From the NCBI GenBank assembly GCA_963677655.1, contig OY782088.1: a stretch of 64,000 nucleotides of DNA. One strand, 5' to 3'. Source of the stretch: Saccharicrinis sp963677655. GTDB taxonomy: Bacteria; Bacteroidota; Bacteroidia; Bacteroidales; Marinilabiliaceae. The notes below the pieces were generated by a model, which saw only the letters and a program-made list of their open reading frames with translations, was not told the DNA's origin and made no database searches. Shown one piece after another: positions 36,699 through 46,534 of this stretch. Within the stretch, counting starts at the first letter, position 1; each line of letters opens with the position of its first letter. The translations under genes and the position numbers were made by a program.

Positions 36699-38327
36699 AT
36701 GCCAAAGGGAATATTTAACGTACCAATAGCTAAAAACGAACCCGTTTTATCATATGCTCCGGGAACAGCTGAAAGAGATGAACTAAAAGCACAACTTAAG
36801 GCTTTTAGAGAAACAGAGGTAGATATTCCGATGTATATTGGAGGAGAAGAAATAAGAACAGGAGATAAAAAATCAATTAACCCTCCTCACGATATAAATC
36901 ACTGCTTAGGATACTACCACCAAGGAGATGAAACTCATGTATATAAAGCTATAGATGCCGCACTTAAAGCTAAACCCCAATGGGAAACATTAGGCTGGGA
37001 ACACAGGGCATCTATCTTTTTAAAAGCAGCTGAATTGATTTCTGGACCTTATCGTCAAAAGTTGAATGCAGCAACAATGTTAGCTCAATCAAAAAATGCT
37101 TTTCAGGCAGAAATTGATGCAGCATGTGAACTAGCTGACTTTTTAAGATTCAACGTTCAGTATATGACTGAAATCTATGCTGATCAACCAGAGTCTGCTC
37201 CTGGAATTTGGAATCGAGTTGAATATCGCCCATTAGAAGGTTTTATCTTCGCTCTTACTCCATTTAATTTTACATCTATTGCTGGCAACTTACCATCAGC
37301 CCCGGCTTTAATGGGTAATACAGTAGTTTGGAAACCTTCAAAAACAGCAGTTTATTCTGCAAAAGTATTAATGGATGTATTTAAAGAAGCAGGCGTACCT
37401 AATGGTGTTATCAACTTAGTTTATGCTTCAGGTCCAGTTGCTGCTAAAGTAATTTTTGAACATCCCGAATTTGCTGGAATTCATTTTACAGGTTCAACCG
37501 GCGTATTTCAAGGAATTTGGAAAACCATTGGAGAAAATATCCATAAATACAAAACTTATCCACGCATTGTCGGAGAAACAGGAGGAAAGGATTATATTTT
37601 TGCTCATAAATCTTGCGATGCACTAGCAGTGGCTACTGCCATTGTTCGTGGTGGCTTTGAATACCAAGGACAAAAATGCTCTGCTGCATCCAGAGTTTAC
37701 ATTCCGGAAAGTCGATGGACTGAAATCAAAGGTTATATTGAAAAACAATTAGCAGAAATTAAGATGGGCACTCCTGATGATTTTTCAAACTTTGTAAATG
37801 CTGTTATCGATGAAGATTCATTCACAAAATTATCTAAAGCAATTGATGATGCTAAAGCAAGCAAATATGCCGAGGTGATTTTTGGAGGAAACTATGACAA
37901 ATCAACTGGATATTTTATTGAACCAACTATTATTCAAGCTCTTGATCCTAAGTACACAACTATGGAAGAAGAACTTTTTGGTCCGGTTGTTACTTTATAC
38001 GTATATAAAGATGCAGAATTTGAAGCTACTCTGGATATATTAGATGGAACGTCAATGTACGCATTAACAGGAGCCATCTTTTCACAAGATAGATATGCTG
38101 CTGAAATGATGACAAAAAGATTAACTCATACTGCAGGTAATTTTTACATTAACGACAAGCCAACAGGTGCTGTTGTTGGTCAACAACCTTTTGGAGGATC
38201 CAGAGGTTCAGGAACAAATGACAAAGCTGGATCTGCGATAAATTTAATGAGATGGGTTAGCCCACGAACAATAAAAGAGACATTTGTACCTGCAACAGAT
38301 TACAAATATCCATTCCTTGCAGAATAA
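36699..38327 (+). CDS. pruA: 1-pyrroline-5-carboxylate dehydrogenase
   Basis: A 542-residue aldehyde dehydrogenase that oxidises L-glutamate gamma-semialdehyde to glutamate with NAD+, the second step of proline breakdown. Glu293 (VGETGGKDY) and Cys327 (EYQGQKCSAASR) are the catalytic pair, and HFTGSTGVF marks the cofactor loop. FNFTSIAGNLPSAPALMGNT and the end-segment RGSGTNDKAGSAINLMRWV identify the long P5C-dehydrogenase subfamily. No proline dehydrogenase gene is nearby. A hairpin terminator follows. Confidence 0.95.
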   Translation: MPKGIFNVPIAKNEPVLSYAPGTAERDELKAQLKAFRETEVDIPMYIGGEEIRTGDKKSINPPHDINHCLGYYHQGDETHVYKAIDAALKAKPQWETLGWEHRASIFLKAAELISGPYRQKLNAATMLAQSKNAFQAEIDAACELADFLRFNVQYMTEIYADQPESAPGIWNRVEYRPLEGFIFALTPFNFTSIAGNLPSAPALMGNTVVWKPSKTAVYSAKVLMDVFKEAGVPNGVINLVYASGPVAAKVIFEHPEFAGIHFTGSTGVFQGIWKTIGENIHKYKTYPRIVGETGGKDYIFAHKSCDALAVATAIVRGGFEYQGQKCSAASRVYIPESRWTEIKGYIEKQLAEIKMGTPDDFSNFVNAVIDEDSFTKLSKAIDDAKASKYAEVIFGGNYDKSTGYFIEPTIIQALDPKYTTMEEELFGPVVTLYVYKDAEFEATLDILDGTSMYALTGAIFSQDRYAAEMMTKRLTHTAGNFYINDKPTGAVVGQQPFGGSRGSGTNDKAGSAINLMRWVSPRTIKETFVPATDYKYPFLAE

Positions 38328-38360
38328 ATTATATAAGTTTTTAGAAATAATTAATGATCA

Positions 38361-38396
38361 GGCCGGCTTACATTGATTTGTGATCCGGCTTTTTTG
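38361..38396 (+). terminator. rho-independent terminator of pruA
   Basis: AGGCCGG pairs with CCGGCTT around a loop of about 17 bases, followed by TTTTTT, some 35 bases past the stop. Confidence 0.7.
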
Positions 38397-38574
38397 TGCG
38401 AATAACCAACCCCTCTCCCTCTCATAATTATTTCGTTTTCCTAAAGCCTTTAAAATATATTACAAACGATATACAATATAGTTTGCTGTCTGAAATAAAT
38501 ACTTTGCACAAAACAATAGCCTATACATACCTGTTAAATCATTATATTTATGCAAATTTTAGACAATTATACAA

Positions 38575-39675
38575 ATGAAAAATCTGATAATCACAACATT
38601 ACTTTTTTTATGTATAAATTCAATTAAAGCTCAGGATACCACAAATGTATCTTTTGTTTTTGTTGGAGATGTTATGGGACATGATACTCAAATCAACAGT
38701 GCATACAATAAAACAACTGGGCAATATGACTACACTGATTGCTTTAAATACGTAAGTAATATTTTTGATGATGCAGATTTTTCAATTGCAAATCTTGAAG
38801 TTACTCTTGCAGGACCTCCATTTAAGGGATATCCACAATTTAGTTCGCCGGATAATTTAGCAATTGCCATGAAAGAAGCTGGAATTGACGCAATGGTTAC
38901 GGCCAACAACCATTGCATCGACAGAAGAAAACAAGGACTTGAAAGAACCATAGATATCCTAGACAGTCTTAACATCCCCCATACAGGAACATTTAAAGAC
39001 AGCTTATCTAAGGAAAAGCAACGAGCTTTAATACTATCTAAAAATGGTATTAAAGTTGCCATACTAAATTACACATACGGTACTAATGGTATTAAAGTAA
39101 CTACTCCTAACGTAGTCAATTTTTTAGATGAAGAAATCATTATGCAGGATATTAAAAAAACGAAAGAACTAAATCCTGATAAAATCATTGCTTTCGTACA
39201 TTGGGGATTAGAATATGAAACTTCGCCCAATGCATCTCAAAAAGAAATGAATCAGTTCTTAAAAGATAACGGGGTAGATATTGTAATTGGATCACATCCG
39301 CATGTAGTACAACCAATTCATTACACCGATGATCAGTTTGTTGTATATTCTTTAGGAAATTTTGTATCCAATCAAAGAACAGCACCCAGAGATGGCGGTG
39401 TTATTGTCAGATTAGAATTATCAAAAACTAAAAACAAAACCTTTGTCAGTGACGCCGGATATTATTTAACATGGGTTTATACACCTATCATAAATGAAAA
39501 CAAAGAGTTTTATATCCTTCCTGTTTCTCCATTTGAAAACAATGCCCTTTTTATGGAAGAAAAAGCAAATGATCGTTTGATCGAGTATGGAAAAGAAGCA
39601 AGAGACATATACTCACACAATATAAATATCTCAGAATACTATTTTAATAAGAATACACCTGGATGGGAAAAGTAG
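38575..39675 (+). CDS. CapA-family exported metallophosphatase-like protein
   Basis: A 366-residue exported protein with a signal peptide ending near residue 19 (SIKAQ). Family motifs: FVFVGDVMGHD (metal site), FSIANLEVTLAG, VTANNHCIDR, HWGLEYE and VDIVIGSHPHVVQPI, then VVYSLGNFVSN. CapA proteins resemble metallophosphatases and are associated with polyglutamate capsule or cell-surface polymer steps; the actual reaction here is unknown. No capB/capC gene lies nearby. A second relative is at 51.7 kb. Confidence 0.85.
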   Translation: MKNLIITTLLFLCINSIKAQDTTNVSFVFVGDVMGHDTQINSAYNKTTGQYDYTDCFKYVSNIFDDADFSIANLEVTLAGPPFKGYPQFSSPDNLAIAMKEAGIDAMVTANNHCIDRRKQGLERTIDILDSLNIPHTGTFKDSLSKEKQRALILSKNGIKVAILNYTYGTNGIKVTTPNVVNFLDEEIIMQDIKKTKELNPDKIIAFVHWGLEYETSPNASQKEMNQFLKDNGVDIVIGSHPHVVQPIHYTDDQFVVYSLGNFVSNQRTAPRDGGVIVRLELSKTKNKTFVSDAGYYLTWVYTPIINENKEFYILPVSPFENNALFMEEKANDRLIEYGKEARDIYSHNINISEYYFNKNTPGWEK

Positions 39676-39703
39676 TAAAGGATAAATTTAATTTTTTAAT
39701 ACA

Positions 39704-39731
39704 CTTCCCCTTTAAAAAACCAAAGGGGAAG
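39704..39731. terminator. convergent hairpin between capA-like gene and carboxylase operon
   Basis: CTTCCCCTTT (39704-39713) pairs perfectly with AAAGGGGAAG (39722-39731) over an eight-base loop. It lies between two converging genes. No strong T run flanks it on either side. Confidence 0.65.
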
Positions 39732-39790
39732 AATATTTAAGCTGTTGTAATATTTTTAAAATACGAAATCGTAACAGTAATCTGAATGCG

Positions 39791-40312
39791 TTATTTTGCA
39801 GGTTCTACCTCAAACAAAATCTGATCCTTCATAACGGTTTCATCAGCCTTGACACTCACAGATTTAATTCTCCCAGCAATAGGACTCACAATTTCATTTT
39901 GCATCTTCATTGCCTCCAAAATTAAAATTGGCTCTCCTTTATGAACTTCTTGACCTTCTGACATTAATACAGCTACAATTTCACCAGGAAGCGGAGCCTT
40001 TACCTTTTCAACCTTTTTTGCTGATCCCTTAGACAATTTCTCTCTTCGTTTACTAGCATATTCGGTTTCAATTGTAAAATGATAAGTATTACCATTAATC
40101 ATAACAGTAACCTCATTTTGCTTTAAACTAACCACCTCTCCCACATGGGAATTTTCATTGCAATGAATCACATATTCATCATTCTCCAATGGCTCAATTT
40201 TAATATCGGCTTTTCGGTTATTAATTTTATATATTTTATCATCCTTAACAGCAATATTTACTTTCTTATCTCCTGTTAAAGTATATTTTTTTGTTTGATG
40301 TAAAAGCTTCAT
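39791..40312 (-). CDS. biotin carboxyl carrier protein of acyl-CoA carboxylase
   Basis: A 173-residue carrier whose C-terminal biotinyl domain contains EAMKMQNEI with biotin on Lys136. PLPGEIVAVLMSEGQEVHKGEP is the usual start of the biotinyl domain, and the first 90 residues form a beta-rich BT-type domain linking carrier to the other subunits. It follows the biotin carboxylase gene by 135 bases and is the last gene of the three-gene set. Confidence 0.92.
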   Translation of the reverse strand: MKLLHQTKKYTLTGDKKVNIAVKDDKIYKINNRKADIKIEPLENDEYVIHCNENSHVGEVVSLKQNEVTVMINGNTYHFTIETEYASKRREKLSKGSAKKVEKVKAPLPGEIVAVLMSEGQEVHKGEPILILEAMKMQNEIVSPIAGRIKSVSVKADETVMKDQILFEVEPAK

Positions 40313-40447
40313 CTGTTTATAATTTGATTTTTATTACCACATGGAACGCTCCAAAATTGAACATCTTTCTATTTAATATTCTTTCCTACTGGCTCGTTTC
40401 ATATTCTTTGTGTATTAAAAGCAATAAACTTTATAGTAAAATCAACT

Positions 40448-41938
40448 TTAACCTTTTATTTTTTTACTCATTGCCCACACTGAAACTTGTTTACTACTTA
40501 ACTCATCTGTATTAATATTTTCCTGCTCTTTTAAATAAGCCTCCATCGCAAGAGCTGCTGCAGCAACAAGTTCATTATCTTCCTGATAATAGCTCTGCTC
40601 CAGGTCAGTTTCAATAAAAGAAGTTGTGTATTTACCTTTAACAAAGGATGGTGTTTGCATTACCTGCTTAAAAAACGGAAGCGTAGTTTTTACCCCTTTA
40701 ATAGTAGTATGATTTAACACGGTTCTACAGTTCTTAATCGCCTCTCCGCGTGTTTTACCGGTAATAATAAGCTTGGCTACTAAAGAATCAAAACTTGAAA
40801 CAACAACTTTACCTGCCTGATAACCTGAATCACATCGAAGATATTTTTTATTTGGAATCTCCATTTGCTCAATAAGTCCAGTTGACGGAGCAAAGCCAGC
40901 CTGAACATCTTCTGCATTTACACGCAGTTCTATAGCCCATCCGTTTTTACTTATATCCTCTTGCTTAAGCGCCAATTTTTCATCCTGTGCCACTCTTATT
41001 TGCTGCTCAATAATATCAACACCTGTAATTTCTTCTGTAATTGGATGTTCAACCTGAACACGAGTATTCATTTCCATAAAATAATGATTCAATTCATCAT
41101 CTAACAGAAATTCAACTGTACCTGCACTATAATAATTTGTTGCTTTACAAATCTTAACTGCATCTGCTCCGATCTTTGCCCTTAACTCATCAGTTAAAGC
41201 TGCAGACGGAGCTTCTTCCAATAATTTTTGATGCTTACGTTGAATACTACACTCTCTTTCGTAAAGATGTACAATATTGCCATGCTTATCTGCCAACACC
41301 TGAAACTCCACGTGACGAGGATTCTCAACATATTTTTCAATCAACATAGAATCATTATCAAAAAGAGATTTAGCTTCATTTGTAGCCAGTTTATACATTA
41401 ATGGCAGTTCACTCTTTTTTCGAACCACACGCATACCTTTTCCTCCTCCCCCAGCTACAGCTTTAAGGATTATTGGATACCCAATTTTTTGGGCTGTTTC
41501 TTCAGCTTCTTCTACTGATGAAATAACACCATCACTTCCTTGCAAAACAGGTATATCGTTTTTTAAAGCCATATCTCTGGCCATACCTTTATTCCCCATT
41601 TGATCAATGGCTTTAGAAGAAGGTCCGATAAAAATGATATTATTGCGTTCACATTCTTTAGGTAAATATGGATTCTCAGATAAAAACCCATATCCCGGAT
41701 GAATAGCATCAATCTTATATTCAAGAGCTATTTCTATCAGTTTATCAATATTTGTATAAATATTGATGTATGTATTCTCTGATACATCTATTACCTCATC
41801 TGCAAAATTAAGATGAAGTGCATTGGGTTCGTGGTGCGACAAAAACATATAAGTTTTTATCCCCATTGTCTTTGCAGTTCGAGCTATCCTAATAGCTATT
41901 TCACCACGATTGGCAATTAAAATTGAATTAATCTTCAT
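40448..41938 (-). CDS. biotin carboxylase subunit of acyl-CoA carboxylase
   Basis: A 496-residue ATP-grasp enzyme that carboxylates biotin with bicarbonate and ATP. ILIANRGEIAIRIARTAK is the typical N-terminus, GGGGKGMRVV the ATP-binding loop, and EMNTRVQVEHPITEEITGVD the catalytic block. Its extra C-terminal tail of about 45 residues is typical of subunits in propionyl-CoA-type carboxylases rather than acetyl-CoA carboxylase AccC. It lies 75 bases after the carboxyltransferase gene. Confidence 0.93.
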   Translation of the reverse strand: MKINSILIANRGEIAIRIARTAKTMGIKTYMFLSHHEPNALHLNFADEVIDVSENTYINIYTNIDKLIEIALEYKIDAIHPGYGFLSENPYLPKECERNNIIFIGPSSKAIDQMGNKGMARDMALKNDIPVLQGSDGVISSVEEAEETAQKIGYPIILKAVAGGGGKGMRVVRKKSELPLMYKLATNEAKSLFDNDSMLIEKYVENPRHVEFQVLADKHGNIVHLYERECSIQRKHQKLLEEAPSAALTDELRAKIGADAVKICKATNYYSAGTVEFLLDDELNHYFMEMNTRVQVEHPITEEITGVDIIEQQIRVAQDEKLALKQEDISKNGWAIELRVNAEDVQAGFAPSTGLIEQMEIPNKKYLRCDSGYQAGKVVVSSFDSLVAKLIITGKTRGEAIKNCRTVLNHTTIKGVKTTLPFFKQVMQTPSFVKGKYTTSFIETDLEQSYYQEDNELVAAAALAMEAYLKEQENINTDELSSKQVSVWAMSKKIKG

Positions 41939-42013
41939 AATATTTCAGATTAGAGATAGAAATCAAGATCACTCTCAATCTCCTATCTTACGTCTCTTAG
42001 ATATTTCTAATTT

Positions 42014-43555
42014 TTACAACGGAATATTACCGTGTTTTCTTGTTGGATTTTGCTCAACTTTATTCTCTAATAAAGCAAATGCATTTATAATAACTTCGCG
42101 AGTTTCTGAAGGATCAATCACCTCATCAATATATCCTTTTTCATCTGCAACATAAGGATTTGCAACATTTTCCTTATAATCCGCAATTAACTTGCGTTTT
42201 AATTCTTCCGGATCATCTGCAGCCAACAACTCTTTACGGTTCAATATCTTAACAGCTCCTTCAGGTCCCATCACAGCAACCTCAGCAGTAGGCCAGGCAA
42301 AATTAAAGTCCCCACCCATATTCTTACTATTCATAACAATATAAGCTCCTCCATATGCTTTACGAAGAATAACTGTAATTTTTGGCACTGTAGCTTCTGC
42401 AAATGCATACAGTAATTTTGCACCATGCATTATAATTGCATTTTGCTCCTGACTTTTGCCAGGCATAAAGCCAGGAACATCTTCTAATACTAAGATTGGA
42501 ATATTAAATGAATCACAGAAACGTACAAATCGCGCAGCTTTTTTTGATGCATCAATATCCAGAGTTCCTGCCATAATCTTTGGTTGGTTAGCTACAATAC
42601 CAATTACCTGATTATTTAAGCGAGCTAAGCCAATAACTATATTTTGTGCGTGATTTTCTGCAATCTCAAAAAATGAATTTTTATCTGCAATTAAATTGAT
42701 AACCTCTACTACATCATATGGTTTATTAGGGTCATCAGGTAGTAACATTGACAGTTTCTCCGTTTTACTTGGAGCTATATCTTCTAAAGATCTTACTGGT
42801 GGATGTTCTATATTATTTGAAGGTAAGTAACTTAGTAATTTCTTTACACCCATTAAGGTATGTTCTTCATCACTAAAAATCATATCTGCAACACCACTTT
42901 GAGTAGCATGAACTTCAGCACCGCCTAATTCTTCAAAGGTAGTATCCTCATTTAATACCTCTTTGACAACTTCTGGACCAGTTACAAACATGTACGAAGT
43001 GTCTCTTGTCATAAATCTAAAATCAGTAAGTGCAGGTGAGTAAACAGCTCCACCAGCTGCAGGACCCATAATTACAGATATCTGAGGAATAACACCTGAA
43101 CTCTTGACATTTTGCATAAAAATTCCGGCATATCCAGCCAAACTTGCAACTCCTTCCTGAATACGGGCACCTCCTGAGTCTATTAATCCAATAATAGGAT
43201 GTCCCATTTTCAGAGCCATCTGCTGGACTTTTATTATTTTTTGTGCGTGAACTACTCCTAAAGATCCACCCATAAAATTAAAATCCTGAGCGAAAATAAA
43301 AACCTTTCGGCCATTTATTGTGCCATAACCTACAATAACTCCATCGCCATATTTCTTTTCATCTTCCTTACCCAAAGGCTTTACAAAGGCATCTATTTCG
43401 CGAAAACTACCCTGATCCATTAGGTATTCTATACGTTCACGAGCCGTTAATTTTCCTTTTGCATGTTGTCTTTGATAATATTCATCATCATATTGAGAAA
43501 ATAATCTTTCGTTTCTTTCATGAAACCTTTTAAACGGAATTCTATTATCCTTCAT
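42014..43555 (-). CDS. pccB: acyl-CoA (propionyl-CoA) carboxylase carboxyltransferase
   Basis: A 513-residue carboxyltransferase that moves CO2 from biotin to an acyl-CoA, most likely propionyl-CoA. The crotonase-type oxyanion loops are seen in IDSGGARIQEGV and RKAYGGAYIVMNSK, and VFIFAQDFNFMGGSLGV is typical. Absence of membrane decarboxylase subunits and presence of a biotin carboxylase next door favour a carboxylase over methylmalonyl-CoA decarboxylase. The product would feed the methylmalonyl-CoA/succinate pathway, but no mutase is in the window. Confidence 0.9.
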   Translation of the reverse strand: MKDNRIPFKRFHERNERLFSQYDDEYYQRQHAKGKLTARERIEYLMDQGSFREIDAFVKPLGKEDEKKYGDGVIVGYGTINGRKVFIFAQDFNFMGGSLGVVHAQKIIKVQQMALKMGHPIIGLIDSGGARIQEGVASLAGYAGIFMQNVKSSGVIPQISVIMGPAAGGAVYSPALTDFRFMTRDTSYMFVTGPEVVKEVLNEDTTFEELGGAEVHATQSGVADMIFSDEEHTLMGVKKLLSYLPSNNIEHPPVRSLEDIAPSKTEKLSMLLPDDPNKPYDVVEVINLIADKNSFFEIAENHAQNIVIGLARLNNQVIGIVANQPKIMAGTLDIDASKKAARFVRFCDSFNIPILVLEDVPGFMPGKSQEQNAIIMHGAKLLYAFAEATVPKITVILRKAYGGAYIVMNSKNMGGDFNFAWPTAEVAVMGPEGAVKILNRKELLAADDPEELKRKLIADYKENVANPYVADEKGYIDEVIDPSETREVIINAFALLENKVEQNPTRKHGNIPL

Positions 43556-43841
43556 GTGTTTGTTTTTTTACCAGAAAAAGCACGACAAAAAAAGCAAATT
43601 AATTGTAACTTGCTACTATAAAATATGTTTTATAACACAAATCAAACCATTTGACAAATTTAGTCTACTACATATATGTGAAGAAAACCAAGCAATTAGA
43701 TTAAAAATTTAAAACCCACAAATTACATTTTCTACACGAATTTATCAACCTCTTTTCTCCTCGACTGATATTAACATATAGAGAGTAAAAAATGTTTAAT
43801 TCTAAAAAATGATTATTTAAGAAAGTAAGTAATAACTGTAT

Positions 43842-44435
43842 TTAATTTTGATTTGGATCATTAGGAAACTTGGACCAGGTTTTAAAAACTCCACCTAATT
43901 TTATAAGTGTCTGTTCCCATATATTATCTATATTATCATCCATAATTACCGCCTCATCAACTTCTGTCACAATCCAGGATCTTTCATTGATTTCTCCCTC
44001 AAGTTGACCGGGTGACCAACCTGAATAACCAGCAAAAAATTTAACTTGTTTGTATGTAGCAATATCATTATTTATTAGGTCCTTTAAGGTTTCAAAGTCT
44101 CCGCCCCAATAAATATTATCTGTAACTTTAACTGATCCCGGTAATTTTTCGCCAAGAGTATGAATAAAATGTAGAGTATCTGAAGCTACAGGACCTCCAA
44201 TATATAATTCACCTTTAAATGATAAAATATCATCAATCACTTCATCAGGATATACATTACTTGCCTTATTTAACACAAACCCTACTGCCCCCTGTTCTCC
44301 AAACTCTGTTAATAAAACAATTGATCTACCAAAGTATGGTCCTTTTAGAAAAGGTTCTGCAATAAGAATTTTCCCCTTCGCTGGTTGAATTACAGGTATA
44401 TCCGTATCAAATATATTGAAATCAAATTGCTTCAT
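43842..44435 (-). CDS. YqgE/AlgH family protein
   Basis: A 197-residue protein of the DUF179 family. Conserved features are the opening KGKILIAEPFLKGPYFGRS, then GAVGFVLNKAS, YIGGPVASDTLHFIH and the late FAGYSGWSPGQLEGEI. It is cytoplasmic with no signal peptide. The family's molecular function is unclear despite its name (alginate regulation in Pseudomonas). It stands alone between the carboxylase set and the antiporter. Confidence 0.92.
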   Translation of the reverse strand: MKQFDFNIFDTDIPVIQPAKGKILIAEPFLKGPYFGRSIVLLTEFGEQGAVGFVLNKASNVYPDEVIDDILSFKGELYIGGPVASDTLHFIHTLGEKLPGSVKVTDNIYWGGDFETLKDLINNDIATYKQVKFFAGYSGWSPGQLEGEINERSWIVTEVDEAVIMDDNIDNIWEQTLIKLGGVFKTWSKFPNDPNQN

Positions 44436-44546
44436 AAAATTGCTTTTCTAAAAACAAATTAATAATTAATTATCGCCAAAAAAAATTATTCTACCATAAT
44501 ATTTTGTATTACACCCCATAATGTAATGATTGACTAAACTTTAAAT

Positions 44547-44554
44547 TATATTTG
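44547..44554 (+). promoter_or_regulatory. candidate -7 box for the NhaC gene
   Basis: TATATTTG, 28 bases before the ATG at 44583, fits TAnnTTTG. A TTG lies only 14 bases upstream, shorter than usual. Confidence 0.35.
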
Positions 44555-44582
44555 CGTCCAAACCAATTAACAAAACAATAAT

Positions 44583-46508
44583 ATGTCTCTTAAAAAAATA
44601 CTATTTATTTTTTTCATACTATTATGCTTTAAACCTTCATACGCAAACAACGATAAAATTACCCTAGAGTTTCCTGAAATCTTAGTGGAATCCATTAATT
44701 ATAAAATGGACTTTATAATTGAGAATATTGAAAACTATAATAAAAACGAGTTCAATATCTTTAAAAACAACGAATTAGTTCAAATTCAAGAAAATAATAA
44801 TCAATTTTATATAGAGACTTCATTTTCTCAAGGAGATCAGATTATAATTCTATACAATGACAATGAAATATATAAAAATAAGCCCAACCCCATACCGCTA
44901 TGGTTTTCAATACTCCCGCCACTCATAGCCATTATTATGGCCCTAATTTCAAAGGAGGTTTTTTCTTCATTATTTATTGGTCTACTAGTTGGAACAACAA
45001 TTATCTTCAAATACAAAGGCTTTTCTTTTTTTGTAAGCGTTTTTAAAGGCCTGTTGTCTGTAGTTGATACATACGCTCTGACTTCTCTAAATAATTCTGA
45101 TCACTTATCCATTATTATTTTTTCTATGCTAATTGGAGGCATGGTGGCTTTAATTACATTAAATGGAGGAATGAAAGGCATTGTTAATTATTTAGCTAAA
45201 TATGCAAAAAGTCCAAGGTCAGGACAATTTATAACCTGGCTAATGGGCCTTATTATATTTTTCGACGATTATGCTAATACTCTTGTTGTAGGAAATACAA
45301 TGAAACCAGTAACCGATAAACTTAAAATTTCCAGAGAGAAACTGGCTTATCTTGTTGATTCAACATCAGCCCCAATTGCTTCTATTGCATTTATTACTAC
45401 ATGGATTGGAGCCGAGTTAAGCTACATTAATGAGGGAATTAATCATCTTGGCATAAATCAATCTGCATATCAAATATTTATATCATCATTATCTTATTCC
45501 TTTTACCCTATTTTTACTTTAGGTTTTGTTTTAATTCTTATTATTAAAAACAGAGACTTTGGACCAATGTACAAAATGGAAGTAAAAGCAAGAAAATATG
45601 GAATAACAGCTCTAAAAACTAATCCAGATCACAAACAACCATTAAGTGAACTTGAAACGTCTAAAAATATTAAAGCAAGATGGTATAATGCTTTTATTCC
45701 TGTGTTGATAGTTGTATTAGGTACCATCATTGGCTTAGCATATACAGGATGGGATTCTTCAACATGGAACAATACAGATATAAGCTTCACTTCAAAACTA
45801 TCTAAGATCATTGGTAATGCAGACTCTTTTAAAGCCCTGATCTGGTCCTCTTTAATAGGAGTACTTGCATCTATTACTCTTTCCGTAATACAAAGAGTTT
45901 TAACACTCAAAGAAACAATGGAAGGACTTGTTAACGGTTTTAAAACAATGCTTAATGCGATTCTTATATTAGTTCTTGCATGGAGTATTGCACTAATTAC
46001 AGAACATATGCATACTGCAACTTTCATTACAGATATACTTAGAGTTGTAAAAGTATCGCCATATTTAATTCCAGCCTTAGCATTTATATTCTCTGGACTT
46101 ATTGCTTTTAGCACAGGTTCATCATGGGGTACTATGGCAATAATTTATCCTTTGATATTACCTGCCTGCTGGAAAATATGTATAGAGTATGGATTTAGCA
46201 CTGAAGACACCTTACCAATATTTTACAACGTTGTTTCAACTGTACTTGCCGGGTCTGTTTTGGGAGATCATTGTTCACCAATTTCTGATACAACTATTCT
46301 AAGTTCTTTAGCTAGTTCTTGCAACCATTTAAATCATGTAAAAACTCAAATGCCATATGCATTAATTGTAGGTGCTGTTTCTTTATTAATAGGCACAATA
46401 CCGGGGGCATTTGGAATACCCACCTGGCTACTATTTATCTTAGGATTTATTATTCTTTATTTATTAATAATAAAGGTTGGAAAAAAGGTTGAAATTAAAC
46501 CGCTATGA
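44583..46508 (+). CDS. NhaC-type Na+/H+ antiporter with N-terminal ectodomain
   Basis: A 641-residue membrane protein. The N-terminus is a signal-peptide-like segment (residues 1-21, PSYA) followed by about 80 polar, beta-like residues before the first transporter helix at about 105 (PLWFSILPPLIAIIMALIS). The transporter part is NhaC-like: FFDDYANTLVVGNTMKPVTD, STSAPIASIAFITTWIGAEL, SSWGTMAIIYPLILP and VLGDHCSPISDTTILSSLAS. It would exchange Na+ for H+, fitting a cell with a Na+-NQR pump. The ectodomain is unusual for this family. The stop codon lies inside a hairpin. Confidence 0.88.
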   Translation: MSLKKILFIFFILLCFKPSYANNDKITLEFPEILVESINYKMDFIIENIENYNKNEFNIFKNNELVQIQENNNQFYIETSFSQGDQIIILYNDNEIYKNKPNPIPLWFSILPPLIAIIMALISKEVFSSLFIGLLVGTTIIFKYKGFSFFVSVFKGLLSVVDTYALTSLNNSDHLSIIIFSMLIGGMVALITLNGGMKGIVNYLAKYAKSPRSGQFITWLMGLIIFFDDYANTLVVGNTMKPVTDKLKISREKLAYLVDSTSAPIASIAFITTWIGAELSYINEGINHLGINQSAYQIFISSLSYSFYPIFTLGFVLILIIKNRDFGPMYKMEVKARKYGITALKTNPDHKQPLSELETSKNIKARWYNAFIPVLIVVLGTIIGLAYTGWDSSTWNNTDISFTSKLSKIIGNADSFKALIWSSLIGVLASITLSVIQRVLTLKETMEGLVNGFKTMLNAILILVLAWSIALITEHMHTATFITDILRVVKVSPYLIPALAFIFSGLIAFSTGSSWGTMAIIYPLILPACWKICIEYGFSTEDTLPIFYNVVSTVLAGSVLGDHCSPISDTTILSSLASSCNHLNHVKTQMPYALIVGAVSLLIGTIPGAFGIPTWLLFILGFIILYLLIIKVGKKVEIKPL

Positions 46509-46527
46509 GTAAAATTATCATAGCGGT
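46499..46527 (+). terminator. terminator overlapping the NhaC stop codon
   Basis: ACCGCTATGA (46499-46508) and TCATAGCGGT (46518-46527) form a perfect 10-bp stem with a nine-base loop; GTTTTATTT follows. The first arm contains the last codons and the stop of the antiporter gene. Confidence 0.8.
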
Positions 46528-46534
46528 GTTTTAT

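Noticed and set aside
38396..38578. 60-codon open frame before the first CapA-type gene
   Set aside because: It starts in the pruA terminator T run, has no family resemblance and runs into the CapA start in another frame.
42014..43555. Carboxyltransferase as methylmalonyl-CoA decarboxylase alpha subunit
   Set aside because: No membrane decarboxylase subunits nearby, and a biotin carboxylase is encoded directly downstream.
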